A stretch of DNA of 64,000 nt from Streptomyces sp. STR69 (GTDB lineage: Bacteria; Actinomycetota; Actinomycetes; Streptomycetales; Streptomycetaceae): contig NZ_JALJRY010000011.1 of the NCBI RefSeq assembly GCF_024519455.1, positions 1 through 64,000 of the forward strand. The letters are read 5' to 3'. A program made the position numbers and the translations under genes. Numbering within the stretch: the first letter of the stretch is position 1; each line of letters opens with the position of its first letter. Below, piece by piece: positions 32,772 to 42,094 of the stretch. The notes beneath the pieces are model-generated. The model made no database searches and was not told the DNA's origin. It saw only the letters and a program-made list of their open reading frames with translations.

Positions 32772-33860
32772 ATGTCCAGACGACCCGTCGCCGTCGCCGC
32801 GTCCGTCCTGACCGTTCTCGCCCTCGGCGCCACCAGCGCCTGTTCCGGCAACTCCTCGGCCTCGACCGGCGGTTCGGGCTCCACGCCGACCGTCAAGCTC
32901 ATGGCCGGCGGCCTCGACAAGCAGATCTATCTGCCGTACCAGCTCGCCCAGCAGCTCGGTTTCTACAAGAAGTACGGCGTCAACGTGCAGTTGAGCACCG
33001 AGCAGGACGGCGGCGTGGGCGCCGAGGAGGCCATGGCCTCGGGGCAGGTGGACATGGCTGGCGCCTGGTACAACCACACGATCGAGTTCCAGGCGAAGGG
33101 CAAGGCCGTCGAGGACGTCGTGCAGCTCTCGGGCGCGCCGGGCGAGCGGGAGATGTGCACCACGAAGTCGGGGGTCCACTCGGCCGCCGACTTCAAGGGA
33201 AAGACCCTCGGCGTCACGGACCTGGGGTCGGGCACCGACACCCTCACCCAGTTCCTGGCCGCCAAGAAGGGCATAAAGACCAGCCAGTTCCACCGGATCG
33301 GGGTCGGCGCGGGCTCCACCGCCATCGCCGCGCTGCAGAACGGCAAGGTCGACTGCGTGATGACGACCCAGCCGACGGTGGCCGCGATCCAGAAGAAGGG
33401 CGTCGGTACGTCCGCGATCGATCTCGCCACCACGGACGGCGCGACGGCGGCGATGGGCGGTGCCTATCCCGCCGCCAGTGTGCTCGCCCGCACCGACTGG
33501 GTGAACTCGCACAAGGCCACGGTGCAGAAGGTCGTCGATGCGCTCGTCGCCACCATGCACTGGATCAACACGCACAGCGCGGCCGACATCGCGAACAAGC
33601 TGCCGGCGTCGTTCGTGTCCAACCAGCTGGTGACCAAGGCCGACTACATCTCGGCCCTGAACGAGGACAAGGGCCAGTTCCTCCCGGACGGCATCATGCC
33701 GGCCGGCGGCCCGAAGACCTCTCTGGCGACGGAGAAGCTTGTCGGCAACGTGAAGGGGGCAGTGGACCTCAGCAAGACGTTCACCAACGACTTCGCCGTC
33801 CAGGCCAACAAGACCGAAGGCTTCAAGACGACCACGACCCCGGCCGGCCCGAACGGCTGA
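32772..33860 (+). CDS. ABC transporter substrate-binding lipoprotein (NMT1/SsuA-like)
   Basis: A 362-residue exported binding protein with a signal peptide and lipobox (TSAC near residue 23). The mature part follows the NMT1/SsuA fold: 'GLDKQIYLPYQLAQQLGFYK', a 'MASGQVDMAG' segment, 'KGKTLGVTDLGSGTDTL' and 'ALQNGKVDCVMTTQPTVAAI'. Such proteins bind sulfonates, nitrate, thiamine precursors or aromatic/carboxylic acids; the ligand cannot be decided. A carboxylate would fit the divergent CitA-like sensor. It ends the three-gene operon; a strong hairpin follows at 33880-33910. A 60-bp gap separates it from the permease, with AAGGAATG before the start. Confidence 0.88.
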   Translation: MSRRPVAVAASVLTVLALGATSACSGNSSASTGGSGSTPTVKLMAGGLDKQIYLPYQLAQQLGFYKKYGVNVQLSTEQDGGVGAEEAMASGQVDMAGAWYNHTIEFQAKGKAVEDVVQLSGAPGEREMCTTKSGVHSAADFKGKTLGVTDLGSGTDTLTQFLAAKKGIKTSQFHRIGVGAGSTAIAALQNGKVDCVMTTQPTVAAIQKKGVGTSAIDLATTDGATAAMGGAYPAASVLARTDWVNSHKATVQKVVDALVATMHWINTHSAADIANKLPASFVSNQLVTKADYISALNEDKGQFLPDGIMPAGGPKTSLATEKLVGNVKGAVDLSKTFTNDFAVQANKTEGFKTTTTPAGPNG

Positions 33861-33879
33861 GCCCGTGTGCCATGCCCAA

Positions 33880-33910
33880 GGCCGCCCAGCTGATTGCCAG
33901 TTGGGCGGCC
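33880..33910. terminator. Terminator hairpin between convergent genes
   Basis: Arms 33880-33892 and 33898-33910 pair over 13 bp with one mismatch around a 5-base loop. The hairpin sits 20 bases after the binding-protein stop and 25 bases after the phosphodiesterase stop on the other strand, so it could serve both. Confidence 0.7.
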
Positions 33911-33934
33911 ATCCGGCTTTCCCGACCGAACGGG

Positions 33935-35584
33935 TCAGTGGACCGGCAGCACGGTGGTGTGTTCCTCGCGCACGGCCTGCAGGGCGCGGGGGTCGAGACC
34001 GAGCAGGCTCAGGATCGTCGGTGCGATCTGCTTCGTCTGCACGCTCGCGGAGTCGCGCACGCCGTCCGGGACGGAGGCGCCGGACACCACGAGGGGTACG
34101 TCCAGGTCGTCGGAGTGGCCGCCGCCGTGCTCAGCGATCTTCTTGGTGCCGCCGGTGTAGACGACGCCGTACTGCGCGACACCGAAGAGGTCCGGGACCC
34201 GGGCGTCGCCGGCCTTGACATGGAAGTAGTCGGCCGCGGCCTTGCCGGCGTAGACCTTGCTGAGCCCGCTGTGGGTGTAGTCCTTGGGCGCCTTGTTGAT
34301 GTCGGTGCCGGTGCCGTTCTGTGCGAGCAGGTACTTCTTGGCGAAGGCGGTGGCGGTCGCGGAGCGGTCGGAGAGCCAGAGCAGCATGGCGTCGTCGTCC
34401 ACGGCGTGCGTCACGAGGTCGGCTGATCCGGGGTGGAGCTTCTTCCAGGCGCCGTTGAGGCCGTCAAGGAGGGGGCCGTCGTCCACGCGGGTGAGCGCGG
34501 CGGGGTCGGTGGGCGACTGGCCGTGCTTGGCGGAGAGGATCACCGTGGTACTGCCGGAGAGGTGCCGCTTGGCGATCTCGGCGGTCAGGGCGCCGATCTC
34601 CGTGTTGACGAAGTCGAGGTTCTTCACCAGCAGCGGGCCCGGGACGTTCTTGGCGGTGTAGCCGCCGATGAGGCCGTCGGAGGCGGGCAGCTTCTGCGCG
34701 GTGGAGACCGACTGGAAGTTGAGGCCGAAGATCGCCGGGGTGCCGACCTTGTGGGTTCCGCTGTGGTCGTAGCCGTCGATCTCGTTGAGGACGGCCTTCA
34801 CCTTGTAGCCGTCGTACTGCTCGGTGGCCTTGTTGTCCGTGGTCCAGTCGTTGCCGGCGGCGTAGCCGAGGGCGTCGCTGTTGATCTCCGGGGTGAACAG
34901 GTCCTGGACGCCGGTGCCCGATGGGCCGTTGAGGATCTCGTAGGCGGCGTGCTTGTCCGACCACGCGGTGCGCAGACCTGCCTGGCGGGCCACCTCGAAG
35001 ATCGTGTTCACCTTGAGGTAGGAGTGCGGGTAGACCGGCTTGCAGGTCTTCGGGTCGACGGGCAGCTTCGACGCGTTGATCAGGCTCTGCGGGTGGCCGG
35101 TCATCGACAGGATGCTGTCGGGCAGGCCGCCGAGACCCTGGCCGGCGTCGATGGAGGTCTGGTTCGTGTCCAGGTCCTCGGTGAGGTCCACCTCGACCCC
35201 GGGCTTGACGCCCTTGCAGCTGGTGGTTCCCGCCGGGAGAAGCGCAGCGTTGTAGGTGTCGTCGTAGTAGATGCCCGTGGTGCCGGGGCTGCCGCCGGTC
35301 GCCTGGGCGACCATGCCCGGGAAGGAGTCCGACGGCGTGGTGGTGCTGGCGTGGGTGTACTCCACGCCACCGCCGACCAACCGGGCCAGCGCGGACTTCG
35401 GGTGCCTGGCGACGTACCAGGCCAGATCCGACTGGTGCAGCCCGTCGACGGAGACCAGCAGGACGTGCCGGGCGGCGGCCGGGGGATGTGAGGCGGCGAA
35501 CGCGGCGGGCTGGGCGGCGGTCACCCCGGTGAGAACTCCGGTCGCGGCGAGGAGGGCTGCGGGCCTGACGTGGCGTCTGGACAT
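33935..35584 (-). CDS. Secreted alkaline-phosphatase-superfamily phosphodiesterase / nucleotide pyrophosphatase
   Basis: A 549-residue protein with a signal peptide (residues ~1-30, ending 'AAFAAS'). It belongs to the alkaline phosphatase/phosphodiesterase superfamily: metal-binding 'HVLLVSVDGLH' (residues ~40-50) and the nucleophile Thr/Ser region 'HASTTTPSDSFPGMVAQATG' (~78-97). Later His/Asp ligands lie in 'NEIDGYDHSGTH', 'LSAKHGQS' and 'EHGGGHSDDLDVPLVVSG'. It would hydrolyse phosphodiester or phosphomonoester bonds outside the cell; the precise substrate is unknown. GGGAGA precedes the ATG at 35584; an earlier in-frame ATG would bury the signal peptide behind 31 hydrophilic residues. Monocistronic. 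The 268 bp upstream show no gene. Confidence 0.85.
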   Translation of the reverse strand: MSRRHVRPAALLAATGVLTGVTAAQPAAFAASHPPAAARHVLLVSVDGLHQSDLAWYVARHPKSALARLVGGGVEYTHASTTTPSDSFPGMVAQATGGSPGTTGIYYDDTYNAALLPAGTTSCKGVKPGVEVDLTEDLDTNQTSIDAGQGLGGLPDSILSMTGHPQSLINASKLPVDPKTCKPVYPHSYLKVNTIFEVARQAGLRTAWSDKHAAYEILNGPSGTGVQDLFTPEINSDALGYAAGNDWTTDNKATEQYDGYKVKAVLNEIDGYDHSGTHKVGTPAIFGLNFQSVSTAQKLPASDGLIGGYTAKNVPGPLLVKNLDFVNTEIGALTAEIAKRHLSGSTTVILSAKHGQSPTDPAALTRVDDGPLLDGLNGAWKKLHPGSADLVTHAVDDDAMLLWLSDRSATATAFAKKYLLAQNGTGTDINKAPKDYTHSGLSKVYAGKAAADYFHVKAGDARVPDLFGVAQYGVVYTGGTKKIAEHGGGHSDDLDVPLVVSGASVPDGVRDSASVQTKQIAPTILSLLGLDPRALQAVREEHTTVLPVH

Positions 35585-35852
35585 CTGGTTTCTCCCGGGT
35601 GTTCGGGGCGGGCTGCGGGTGCCGGGCTCATCAGAGTCGCGCCTTGTGTACCGGAAACGGCACATGTGTGAACACACCCGGAATGAGCGGTCGGGTCTTC
35701 ACCAAGCAGGCATGGGTTTCCCCAAGACGGAGAACCGCTCGCGGACCGGGAGAGCACACCGGGTGGCGCACCGAGGTCCCTGAAGATCAAGTCCGTGGGC
35801 GGGCCGGCACCCCTGAACACCGGACCAGTTTCTTGTGACCCTGAAGGTGGAC

Positions 35853-37457
35853 ATGGCCGCACAGACCGTCGAGACCAGAGGCGGGCAGCGCTACGCACGC
35901 CCACCCGCGGCCGGCCGGCCACGGCCATCTCCGTCTGTTACGCCGGGATCCTCGTGTGCGGGGTACTCGCACTCGCCGTACGAGGCCGGCGTGCCCTGGT
36001 CCGGGTGGATGCCGGAGTTCTCGTCCTCGCGGTGGCCCTGGTGGTCTGCGGTTACTGGCTGAACCACGCCGGTGCCGACGAGGGCGTACTGACCGCGCAG
36101 GCCGCGACCGAGATCGCGCACGGCCGCCCCGTCTACGGACAGCCCTGGCCGTGCTGTTCGACACGTCCCATTCCGGCCTGACCTAGACGATGTCCGGCTC
36201 GGCGGACTACACGTGCGGCTACCCGCCGCTGACCGCCCTGCTCGCCGCATCGGTCCACGCCCTGCTGCACACTTCGGCAGCCACCACCCTGGTCACCACG
36301 GGGGCGCTGCTCGCCGGAACGGTCACGCTGTGGCTGCTGCTGCCCGCCCCCTGGTGGTCGGCGGCCACCGCCGTGTGCCTCGGCTTCGGCATCCTCCCCG
36401 GCTACGCCAGCTCCGGCTACCCGGCGATCGTCGCCCTGGCCCTGCTGATCCCGGTGACGGTCTACTGGCCGACCACGGGAGCTGGCGGACGCCTGGGACG
36501 GAGCGGGGTACTGAGGGCCGTGTGCCTGGGTGCCGCCTGCGCCGCCCAGCAACTGGCCTGGTTCTTCGCCCCGTTCCTCCTGATCAGCCTCTACGCGGTA
36601 CGGCGCGGCGAACTCGGAGCCCGTCCTGCGGCTGCCGTGCCGGCCCGCTTCGCCGGAGTCGCGGCGCTGACGTGGGCAGGCATCAACGCCTACTTCGCCG
36701 CCCAGGGTTTCTCCGCCTGGCTGCACGGACTGCTGCTGCCCCTCGCCCAGAAGGCGATCCTGCACGGCAAGGGCCTGATGGGCATCTCCTAATACTTCAC
36801 CGACGGCAGCAGCCGCCTCGACTACTACTCCTACGCCAGCGAACTGCTCCTCGTCGGCCTGCTCGCCGCGACCCTGCTGTTCGCCCGCCGTCTGGGAACG
36901 GCGCTGACCGTGCTGCCCTGGCTGTCCTTCTACCTCGCCACCCGCTCCCAGGACGGCTACTTCCTGATGATGACCCGCTGTGGCTGGCCGCCGCCGCGAC
37001 GGTCCCCTCCTCGGCCCTGGCCCATGCGTGGCAGCGCCATATCCCCCGCCTCACCGGCTGCCCCGCGAAGGCCGTCGTGGCGATGGCGCTGGTGACCCCG
37101 GCCCTGCTGTGCGCCTGCGTCGCCGCCGCCAGCCCGCCGCCCCTGCGCATAGCACTCACCCCTCACCTCACCGGCCGGTCCCACCACTCCGTCACCTCCG
37201 TCACGGTACGCGCGGCCAACGCCACCGGCACCGCCCTCACCCCGCACTTCGCCAGCCGCCTCGGCCAGGGCGCCTCCGACTGGTGGACCATCGCCTCGGG
37301 CCCCGCCACCCTCACCCCGCACAGCACAACCGTGTACGTCGTACGACCGGCCGGCGGCCACCGCGCACTGCGCGGCGGGCAGCGGCGTATGTACCTCATC
37401 GCCGTGACCGGAACACCCATGACGATCAGCACCGCACGCATCGAGGTCATCGCGTAG
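35853..37457 (+). pseudogene. Decayed polytopic membrane protein (glycosyltransferase-39-like?)
   Basis: The coding sequence can be followed through successive frames. An ATG at 35853 (after AAGGTGG) opens one frame, which shifts near 35925 into 'SVCYAGILVCGVLALAVRGR' and again near 36140 into 'AVLFDTSHSGLT'. An in-frame TAG (36184-36186) follows, then 'GSADYTCGYPPLTALLAA' and many hydrophobic helices, a TAA (36790-36792), 'YFTDGSSRLDYYSYASELLL', and a final shift near 36975 to the stop at 37457. Three frameshifts and two stops make this a clear pseudogene. The helix-rich pattern recalls membrane glycosyltransferases, but I cannot place the family with confidence. Confidence 0.75.
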
Positions 37458-37490
37458 GCGTGAGCCGGTGAGGGGCAGCCGAACGAGCAA

Positions 37491-37512
37491 CGCGTCCCCG
37501 GCCGGGGACGCG
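37491..37512. terminator. Perfect 22-bp GC palindrome downstream of the pseudogene
   Basis: CGCGTCCCCGG followed by its exact complement CCGGGGACGCG, 33 bases past the stop of the decayed gene. It can fold as a hairpin and is a likely terminator. The rest of the 387-bp gap to 37845 holds nothing I can support. Confidence 0.5.
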
Positions 37513-37844
37513 GCAATTCACATCCGGCTGCCGTGGGCGGTGACAGCGCGCACGATCGCCGGGCCCCGTCCCGTCCGCCGCAGTCGTGGTCGAGTAACCG
37601 GCTCACCGGGGTTCCGGTCTCGGGCGGACCGGGCCCAAAAGATCGGCCACCACTACTGGGCACGATGCCAAAGTCGACCCGCCGGGCAGGACGCCCTCCG
37701 CACCGCTCACGGCGACTGGCCGATGGCGCTCTCCGGCCGGGTGACGTCCTTTCGCGTGACGGCCAGGCGCACCGGCCCCGCACACCTGAGCCGGTCGGTC
37801 TGTCCGCCGAGTGCCTCAACCGCGGCGCGCCAGGCCGCCGGAGG

Positions 37845-38738
37845 CTACGACGGAGACAGGGCACGGCGCCGACGCTCCTGGAGATGGGCGTACCCCGTCA
37901 GGCCGATCAGGACAGTCAGGAGCACGGCCGACGAACCCGGCGTACCCAGGTCGAGGCCGCCCTTGGCGGTCGGCTTGGTGAGGAAGTCGCCGGCGGTGGC
38001 GCCGAGCGGACGGGTCAGCACGAACGCGATCCAGAACAGCAGCACGTTCGGCACCGCAGGCGCCTTCATCAGGGCGACGAGCACCAGCAGCACACCGGTC
38101 ACGAGCGCCGCCCCGCCGGCGTAGCCGAAACCTGAGCTGTCGGAGAGGAAGTCGCCCATCGAGGTGCCCAGTGTGTTGGACACGAGGATCGCCGACCAGA
38201 ACAGTGCCTCCCCGCGGAAACTGACGATGTCCCGGATGACGAAGGTCATCCCGGTCAGTTTCCACACGGCGAAGATGACGACCAGGATCGAGATCAGGAT
38301 CGCCGCTCCGGTCGGGTAGCCGAGGCCGAGACCCTGCGGGCCCCAGCCCAGTGAAGTCGCGCCGTCGGCAAGGTACTTGGTGCTGGCGTCGCGGTTCATG
38401 AAGTCGGACATCGTGGTGCCGGCCATGCTGGTCGACAGGATGACCGTCCAGTAGAAGAACGGGTTGTAGCGCCGGGAGCGGAGCTGCACAACCAGGGTGA
38501 CCACGAAGATCAGGAACAGTGCGATCGTGGTGAGGAAGTAGCCGAGCTTCAGGGTCTGGGCGAAGAGGTCGCCGGCCGTCTCGCCCAAGGTCGTCGCCGC
38601 GATCTTCATGATCCAGAAGGCGAGGGTGACCTCGGGCAGTTTCTTCGTCACCGACGTGGCAGTGGCCACGGTCCGCCGGTGCGTACCCGCGACGTCGGTG
38701 TCGGTGAGGGCTTCCGGAATCTCCAAGGTGCCGGACAC
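37845..38738 (-). CDS. COG4705-like integral membrane protein (paralogue 1)
   Basis: A 297-residue membrane protein built from repeated helix-loop units that share the pattern G-x-T/S-x-G/S-D: 'TTLGETAGDLF' (residues ~50-60), 'GTTMSDFM' (~105), 'GTSMGDFL' (~202) and 'LGATAGDFLTKPT' (~255). Each loop lies between hydrophobic helices such as 'LGYFLTTIALFLIFVVTLVV'. The repeat, with Asp and Thr/Ser in membrane re-entrant positions, suggests a small-ion or metabolite channel or transporter, but COG4705 has no established function that I know of. The GTG start is uncertain because AGGAG overlaps it; TTG four codons later is possible. It is followed in tandem by a paralogue. Confidence 0.72.
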   Translation of the reverse strand: MSGTLEIPEALTDTDVAGTHRRTVATATSVTKKLPEVTLAFWIMKIAATTLGETAGDLFAQTLKLGYFLTTIALFLIFVVTLVVQLRSRRYNPFFYWTVILSTSMAGTTMSDFMNRDASTKYLADGATSLGWGPQGLGLGYPTGAAILISILVVIFAVWKLTGMTFVIRDIVSFRGEALFWSAILVSNTLGTSMGDFLSDSSGFGYAGGAALVTGVLLVLVALMKAPAVPNVLLFWIAFVLTRPLGATAGDFLTKPTAKGGLDLGTPGSSAVLLTVLIGLTGYAHLQERRRRALSPS

Positions 38739-38891
38739 TCCTGTTCGGTGGGGGGTGGAGGTGTGGAAGGGCGCCCGTTCCCGTGGGGGAAACAGGCGCC
38801 CTGTGACGCATGGTCCGGCCGCGGAGGACGGCCGTGTTGTCCGACTCTGTCGATCAATTCCTGAACGCTTCCTGAACGCCTCCCCCGCTTC

Positions 38892-39731
38892 TCAGGCCGC
38901 CTGTCCCGCGACGGGCTCGCGGTCGATGACGTCCTTGCGGGTCACTGTCAGGAACACCACCAGGCCGAGGATGACCGCCAGGAAGAGGACGCTCGTGACG
39001 ACGGTGCCGAGGCCGAGGCCGCCGTCGCCGGTCGGCTGGGAGAGGTAGTCGCCGATCGAGGCACCCAGCGGACGGGTGAGGATGTAGGCGATCCAGAAGC
39101 TCCATACGGCGTCCAGACCGAGGGCGAAGTGGGCGATGCCCACGGCGGCGATGGCCAGGGCGAAAAGGACCGCGGACAGCCAGTAGCCGAGGTTCATGCG
39201 CTCGGAGACCAGGTCACCGGCCGCGGTACCCAGAGCGAAGGTGAACAGCACGGCCAGCCAGTAGAAGGACTCGCGGCTGGTGGTGTCGATGCTGTGGATC
39301 GACAGGGTCCGCTCACGCCGGTACCAGACGACGAACACGACGGCCAGGATGATCCCGAACACCGTGGTGGTCGTCTCCAGCGGGACGCCCATGTTGTCGG
39401 TCAGGTTGTCGCTGATCAGGGTGCCGACCACGCTGATCAGCGCCACGGCGAGCCAGTACACGCCCGCACGGTAGGCGCGGCTACGGAACTGGACCACCAG
39501 CACCACCGCCAGCAGGGCGCTCATCAGCACGGACACTCCGGTCAGGCCGAGCCCGGCCTTCTCGTTGAGCAGGTCGGCCGCGGTCTCGCCGACCGTCGTG
39601 CACTGCACCTTGATCACCCAGAAGTACAGGGTGATCTCGGGAACCTTGTTCAGGCGGAGGCGGTGTGCGTGCCGGGTGGGACCGTTGGCGTCCCGTGCGG
39701 CTTCCGGTGTTTCGGACAGTTCGTAGGTCAT
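38892..39731 (-). CDS. COG4705-like integral membrane protein (paralogue 2)
   Basis: A 279-residue paralogue of the 37845-38738 protein with the same repeated motif: 'TTVGETAADLL' (residues ~44-54), 'GTLISDNL' (~100), 'GTAAGDLVSER' (~187) and 'LTRPLGASIGDYLSQPT' (~232). The first helix pair begins 'KVPEITLYFWVIKVQCTTVG', matching 'KLPEVTLAFWIMK' in the neighbour. The two genes are in the same orientation, 153 bp apart, and clearly arose by duplication. The ATG at 39731 is chosen; an in-frame ATG at 39749 has an AGGTGA site and is equally possible. A membrane location is certain; the function is not known. Confidence 0.72.
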   Translation of the reverse strand: MTYELSETPEAARDANGPTRHAHRLRLNKVPEITLYFWVIKVQCTTVGETAADLLNEKAGLGLTGVSVLMSALLAVVLVVQFRSRAYRAGVYWLAVALISVVGTLISDNLTDNMGVPLETTTTVFGIILAVVFVVWYRRERTLSIHSIDTTSRESFYWLAVLFTFALGTAAGDLVSERMNLGYWLSAVLFALAIAAVGIAHFALGLDAVWSFWIAYILTRPLGASIGDYLSQPTGDGGLGLGTVVTSVLFLAVILGLVVFLTVTRKDVIDREPVAGQAA

Positions 39732-39943
39732 GAGGCAGGACCCTGCCATCGGTCACCTGAACGCATCCTGACTGCGCGTGCTGATCACCTGCCCCACCCG
39801 TACCGTCCGAGAAGGATGCCCTCATGTACATCCACCTGTCCCACCTGCGTATATCGGCGTCCCGTCCCGCCCCTGCCCTCGTGACGGAAGAAGGCCGCCG
39901 TACGCGATCAGGTTCGGGTCGTCGAACGCGGATGAGACCGCCG

Positions 39944-40093
39944 CGCGGCATGGGAAGAATGCATCTCGGAAGTGCCTTGTCGATCGTGCCTGATGTGGTC
40001 CTGGAAAAGCCCCATCATCGCAAGTCGCAAGGCACTTCTTCGTTTCTGAGTAAACCATCCACAGGTATCAAGCCGGGGTGATCCGGACTCAGC
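39944..40093 (+). repeat. ~150-bp direct repeat, left copy, flanking the SDR-XRE pair
   Basis: This segment matches 42095-42243 at roughly 92% by eye, in the same orientation. Inside it GAAGTGCCTTG (39969-39979) and CAAGGCACTTC (40028-40038) form a perfect 11-bp inverted repeat 48 bp apart. It looks like an IS end, a MITE or a remnant of a transposase leader. The remaining parts of the 547-bp gap between 39750 and 40296 contain no gene; the AT-rich region 40140-40296 probably carries the SDR promoter. Confidence 0.75.
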
Positions 40094-40296
40094 GCACCAG
40101 GGAAGGGGGGTTCTGACAGTACCTGTATCACCAGGGTCTCCCCGACGCCCAAAAAGCCTGTCAACCTGGTTGAGCCGAAAGCGCCGACAACACTCCACGG
40201 AAACGCACTGCAGCTTTACCGTCATCATTCAATTCAGCTGCCCCGAATACGCGACCGTGTCGGCGCATTCTTTTACGACAGAAGGAACGGATACCA

Positions 40297-41103
40297 ATGA
40301 CGGAGAACCAGTTCACCACTCACACAGAACTTTTCGACCTGAGGGGAAAGTACGCCCTTGTCACTGGCGGCACCAGAGGCATTGGGATGATGATAGCGCG
40401 CGGCCTTCTCCAGGCGGGCGCCCGCGTCGTCATCAGCTCACGCAACGCAGACACGTGCGCGGAGGCACAGCGTCTACTGTCCGAATTCGGCGACGTGCGA
40501 GCAATCCCCGCCGACCTGTCCAGGCACGACGAGTGTCAGCGCCTCGCTGATCTTGTCCAGGCCGACTCGGAACGCCTGGACATCCTTGTCAACAACGCGG
40601 GAGCGATGTGGCGCGAGCCGTTGGAGACGTTCCCGGACGAGGCCTGGGATACAGTGCTCGACCTCAACCTCAAGTCGCCGTTCTGGCTGGTGCAGGCACT
40701 GCTCCCGGCACTTCGTAAGGCGGGCACCGCCGATGATCCCGCACGGATCATCAACATCGGCAGCATCGCCGCCATCCACGTCGCCCCGTCGCCCAACTAC
40801 TCGTACGCCAGCAGCAAAGCGGCACTCCATCAGCTCACCAGGGTGCTTGCCAGAGAGCTGGGCCCACAGCACATCACGGTGAACGCGGTAGCACCGGGAG
40901 TGTTCCCGTCGCAGATGATGGCGACCACTCTCGATGCCATCGGCGACACGATCGCGGCGGCGGCCCCGCTGCGCCGGGTCGGCCGCGACGACGACATGGC
41001 GGGTGTCGCCGTGTTTCTCGCCAGCCGGGCTGGGTCCTACCTCACGGGCGCCATCATCCCGGTGGACGGCGGCACCGCAACGACCGCAACAAATATCCAT
41101 TAA
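40297..41103 (+). CDS. SDR-family oxidoreductase (3-ketoacyl-reductase-like)
   Basis: A 268-residue classical short-chain dehydrogenase. Cofactor motif 'VTGGTRGIGMMIARGL' (residues ~22-37), 'NNAGAMW' (~99), catalytic Ser in 'NIGSIAAIH' (~150), and the intact 'NYSYASSKAAL' with Tyr and Lys (~168-172). The C-terminal 'GAIIPVDGGTATT' is usual for FabG-like proteins. It would reduce or oxidise a small carbonyl/hydroxyl compound with NAD(P)H; the substrate is unknown. GAAGGAAC precedes the ATG. Third-position GC is visibly lower than in the flanking genes, and the gene pair is bracketed by direct repeats, both suggesting acquisition. The XRE gene follows 36 bases later. Confidence 0.87.
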   Translation: MTENQFTTHTELFDLRGKYALVTGGTRGIGMMIARGLLQAGARVVISSRNADTCAEAQRLLSEFGDVRAIPADLSRHDECQRLADLVQADSERLDILVNNAGAMWREPLETFPDEAWDTVLDLNLKSPFWLVQALLPALRKAGTADDPARIINIGSIAAIHVAPSPNYSYASSKAALHQLTRVLARELGPQHITVNAVAPGVFPSQMMATTLDAIGDTIAAAAPLRRVGRDDDMAGVAVFLASRAGSYLTGAIIPVDGGTATTATNIH

Positions 41104-41139
41104 GGTGCGGGACGGGCTTACGGTGAGGAGATAACCGCG

Positions 41140-42024
41140 ATGGATCCACGCACCGAGATCCGGGAGTTTCTCAGCTCACGTCGCGCCCGCATCGCACCCG
41201 AGCAGGCGGGCCTGCCCGCTTACGGCGGCAACCGCCGGGTCAAAGGTCTGCGCCGCGAGGAGGTCGCGCTACTGGCGGGGGTATCGGTCGACTACTACGT
41301 GCGCATGGAGCGCGGCAGCCTCGCCGGTGCCTCCGACGGCGTGCTCGAGGCGTTGGCCTCTGCCTTGCAGCTCGACGAAGCCGAGCGCGACCACCTGTTC
41401 CACCTCGCGCGCCAATCCAGGGCGCCCCGCAGCCCACGTCGGCGCAAGCCTGCCGTGGCGGTGCGCTCGACGCTGCAGCAGGTGCTCGACGCGATCTCCG
41501 ATGCGCCGGCCTGGATCGGTAACGGCCGTTATGACGTGCTCGCCATGAATCAACTCGCTCGCGCGCTGTATTCACCAGTGCTGGCTGACCCGCGACGGCC
41601 CGCGAACACAGCGCGGTTCGTCTATCTGAACCCCGAGGCGGCCAGAGATTTCTTTGTCGACTACGACCAGGTTGCCGGTGGCGTGGCCGCGAAGCTGCGC
41701 ATGGAAGCCGGCCGCAATCCGCACGACGAGGAGCTGATCGCCCTGGTCGGCGAACTGTCAACGCGCAGTGAGCTGTTTCGGCAGCGGTGGGCGTCTCAGG
41801 ACGTGCGGCTGCACCGGTCCGGCCGCAAGCGAATGCACCATCCGATCGTGGGCCAGCTCGACTTGGACGTCGAATCCCTGGAACTGCCCGCCGAACCCGG
41901 CCTGCACCTCAACATCTACACCGCACCCGGGGGCACACCGACCGCTGACAATTTGGCGCTCTTGGCGTCGTGGGCGGCCACCCAACAGACGCTGGCGACC
42001 GAGCTCGAAGCACACAACGGATAG
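41140..42024 (+). CDS. XRE-family regulator with MmyB-like domain
   Basis: A 294-residue paralogue of the regulator at 24980-25906. The helix-turn-helix spans residues ~7-75 ('GLRREEVALLAGVSVDYYVR'). The MmyB-like ligand domain follows ('APAWIGNGRYDVLAMNQLAR', 'RFVYLNPEAARDFF', 'MHHPIVGQLDLDVESLELP', 'LALLASWAA'). GAGGAG lies 11 bases before the ATG. It is cotranscribed with the SDR gene and presumably controls that transcript, unlike the divergent arrangement of its paralogue. The gene lies inside the repeat-flanked segment 39944-42243. Confidence 0.87.
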   Translation: MDPRTEIREFLSSRRARIAPEQAGLPAYGGNRRVKGLRREEVALLAGVSVDYYVRMERGSLAGASDGVLEALASALQLDEAERDHLFHLARQSRAPRSPRRRKPAVAVRSTLQQVLDAISDAPAWIGNGRYDVLAMNQLARALYSPVLADPRRPANTARFVYLNPEAARDFFVDYDQVAGGVAAKLRMEAGRNPHDEELIALVGELSTRSELFRQRWASQDVRLHRSGRKRMHHPIVGQLDLDVESLELPAEPGLHLNIYTAPGGTPTADNLALLASWAATQQTLATELEAHNG

Positions 42025-42094
42025 TCCAACCCCTTCAGCCGTACCAGGGGCCGTCTCCCCGACCAGCGCGGGCAGACCGCACCGCTCGGCCAGC

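Noticed and set aside
39969..40038. Riboswitch or terminator at the 11-bp inverted repeat of the left repeat copy
   Set aside because: The arms are 48 bp apart and the same structure occurs at 42120-42189 without a following gene, so a mobile-repeat explanation fits better.
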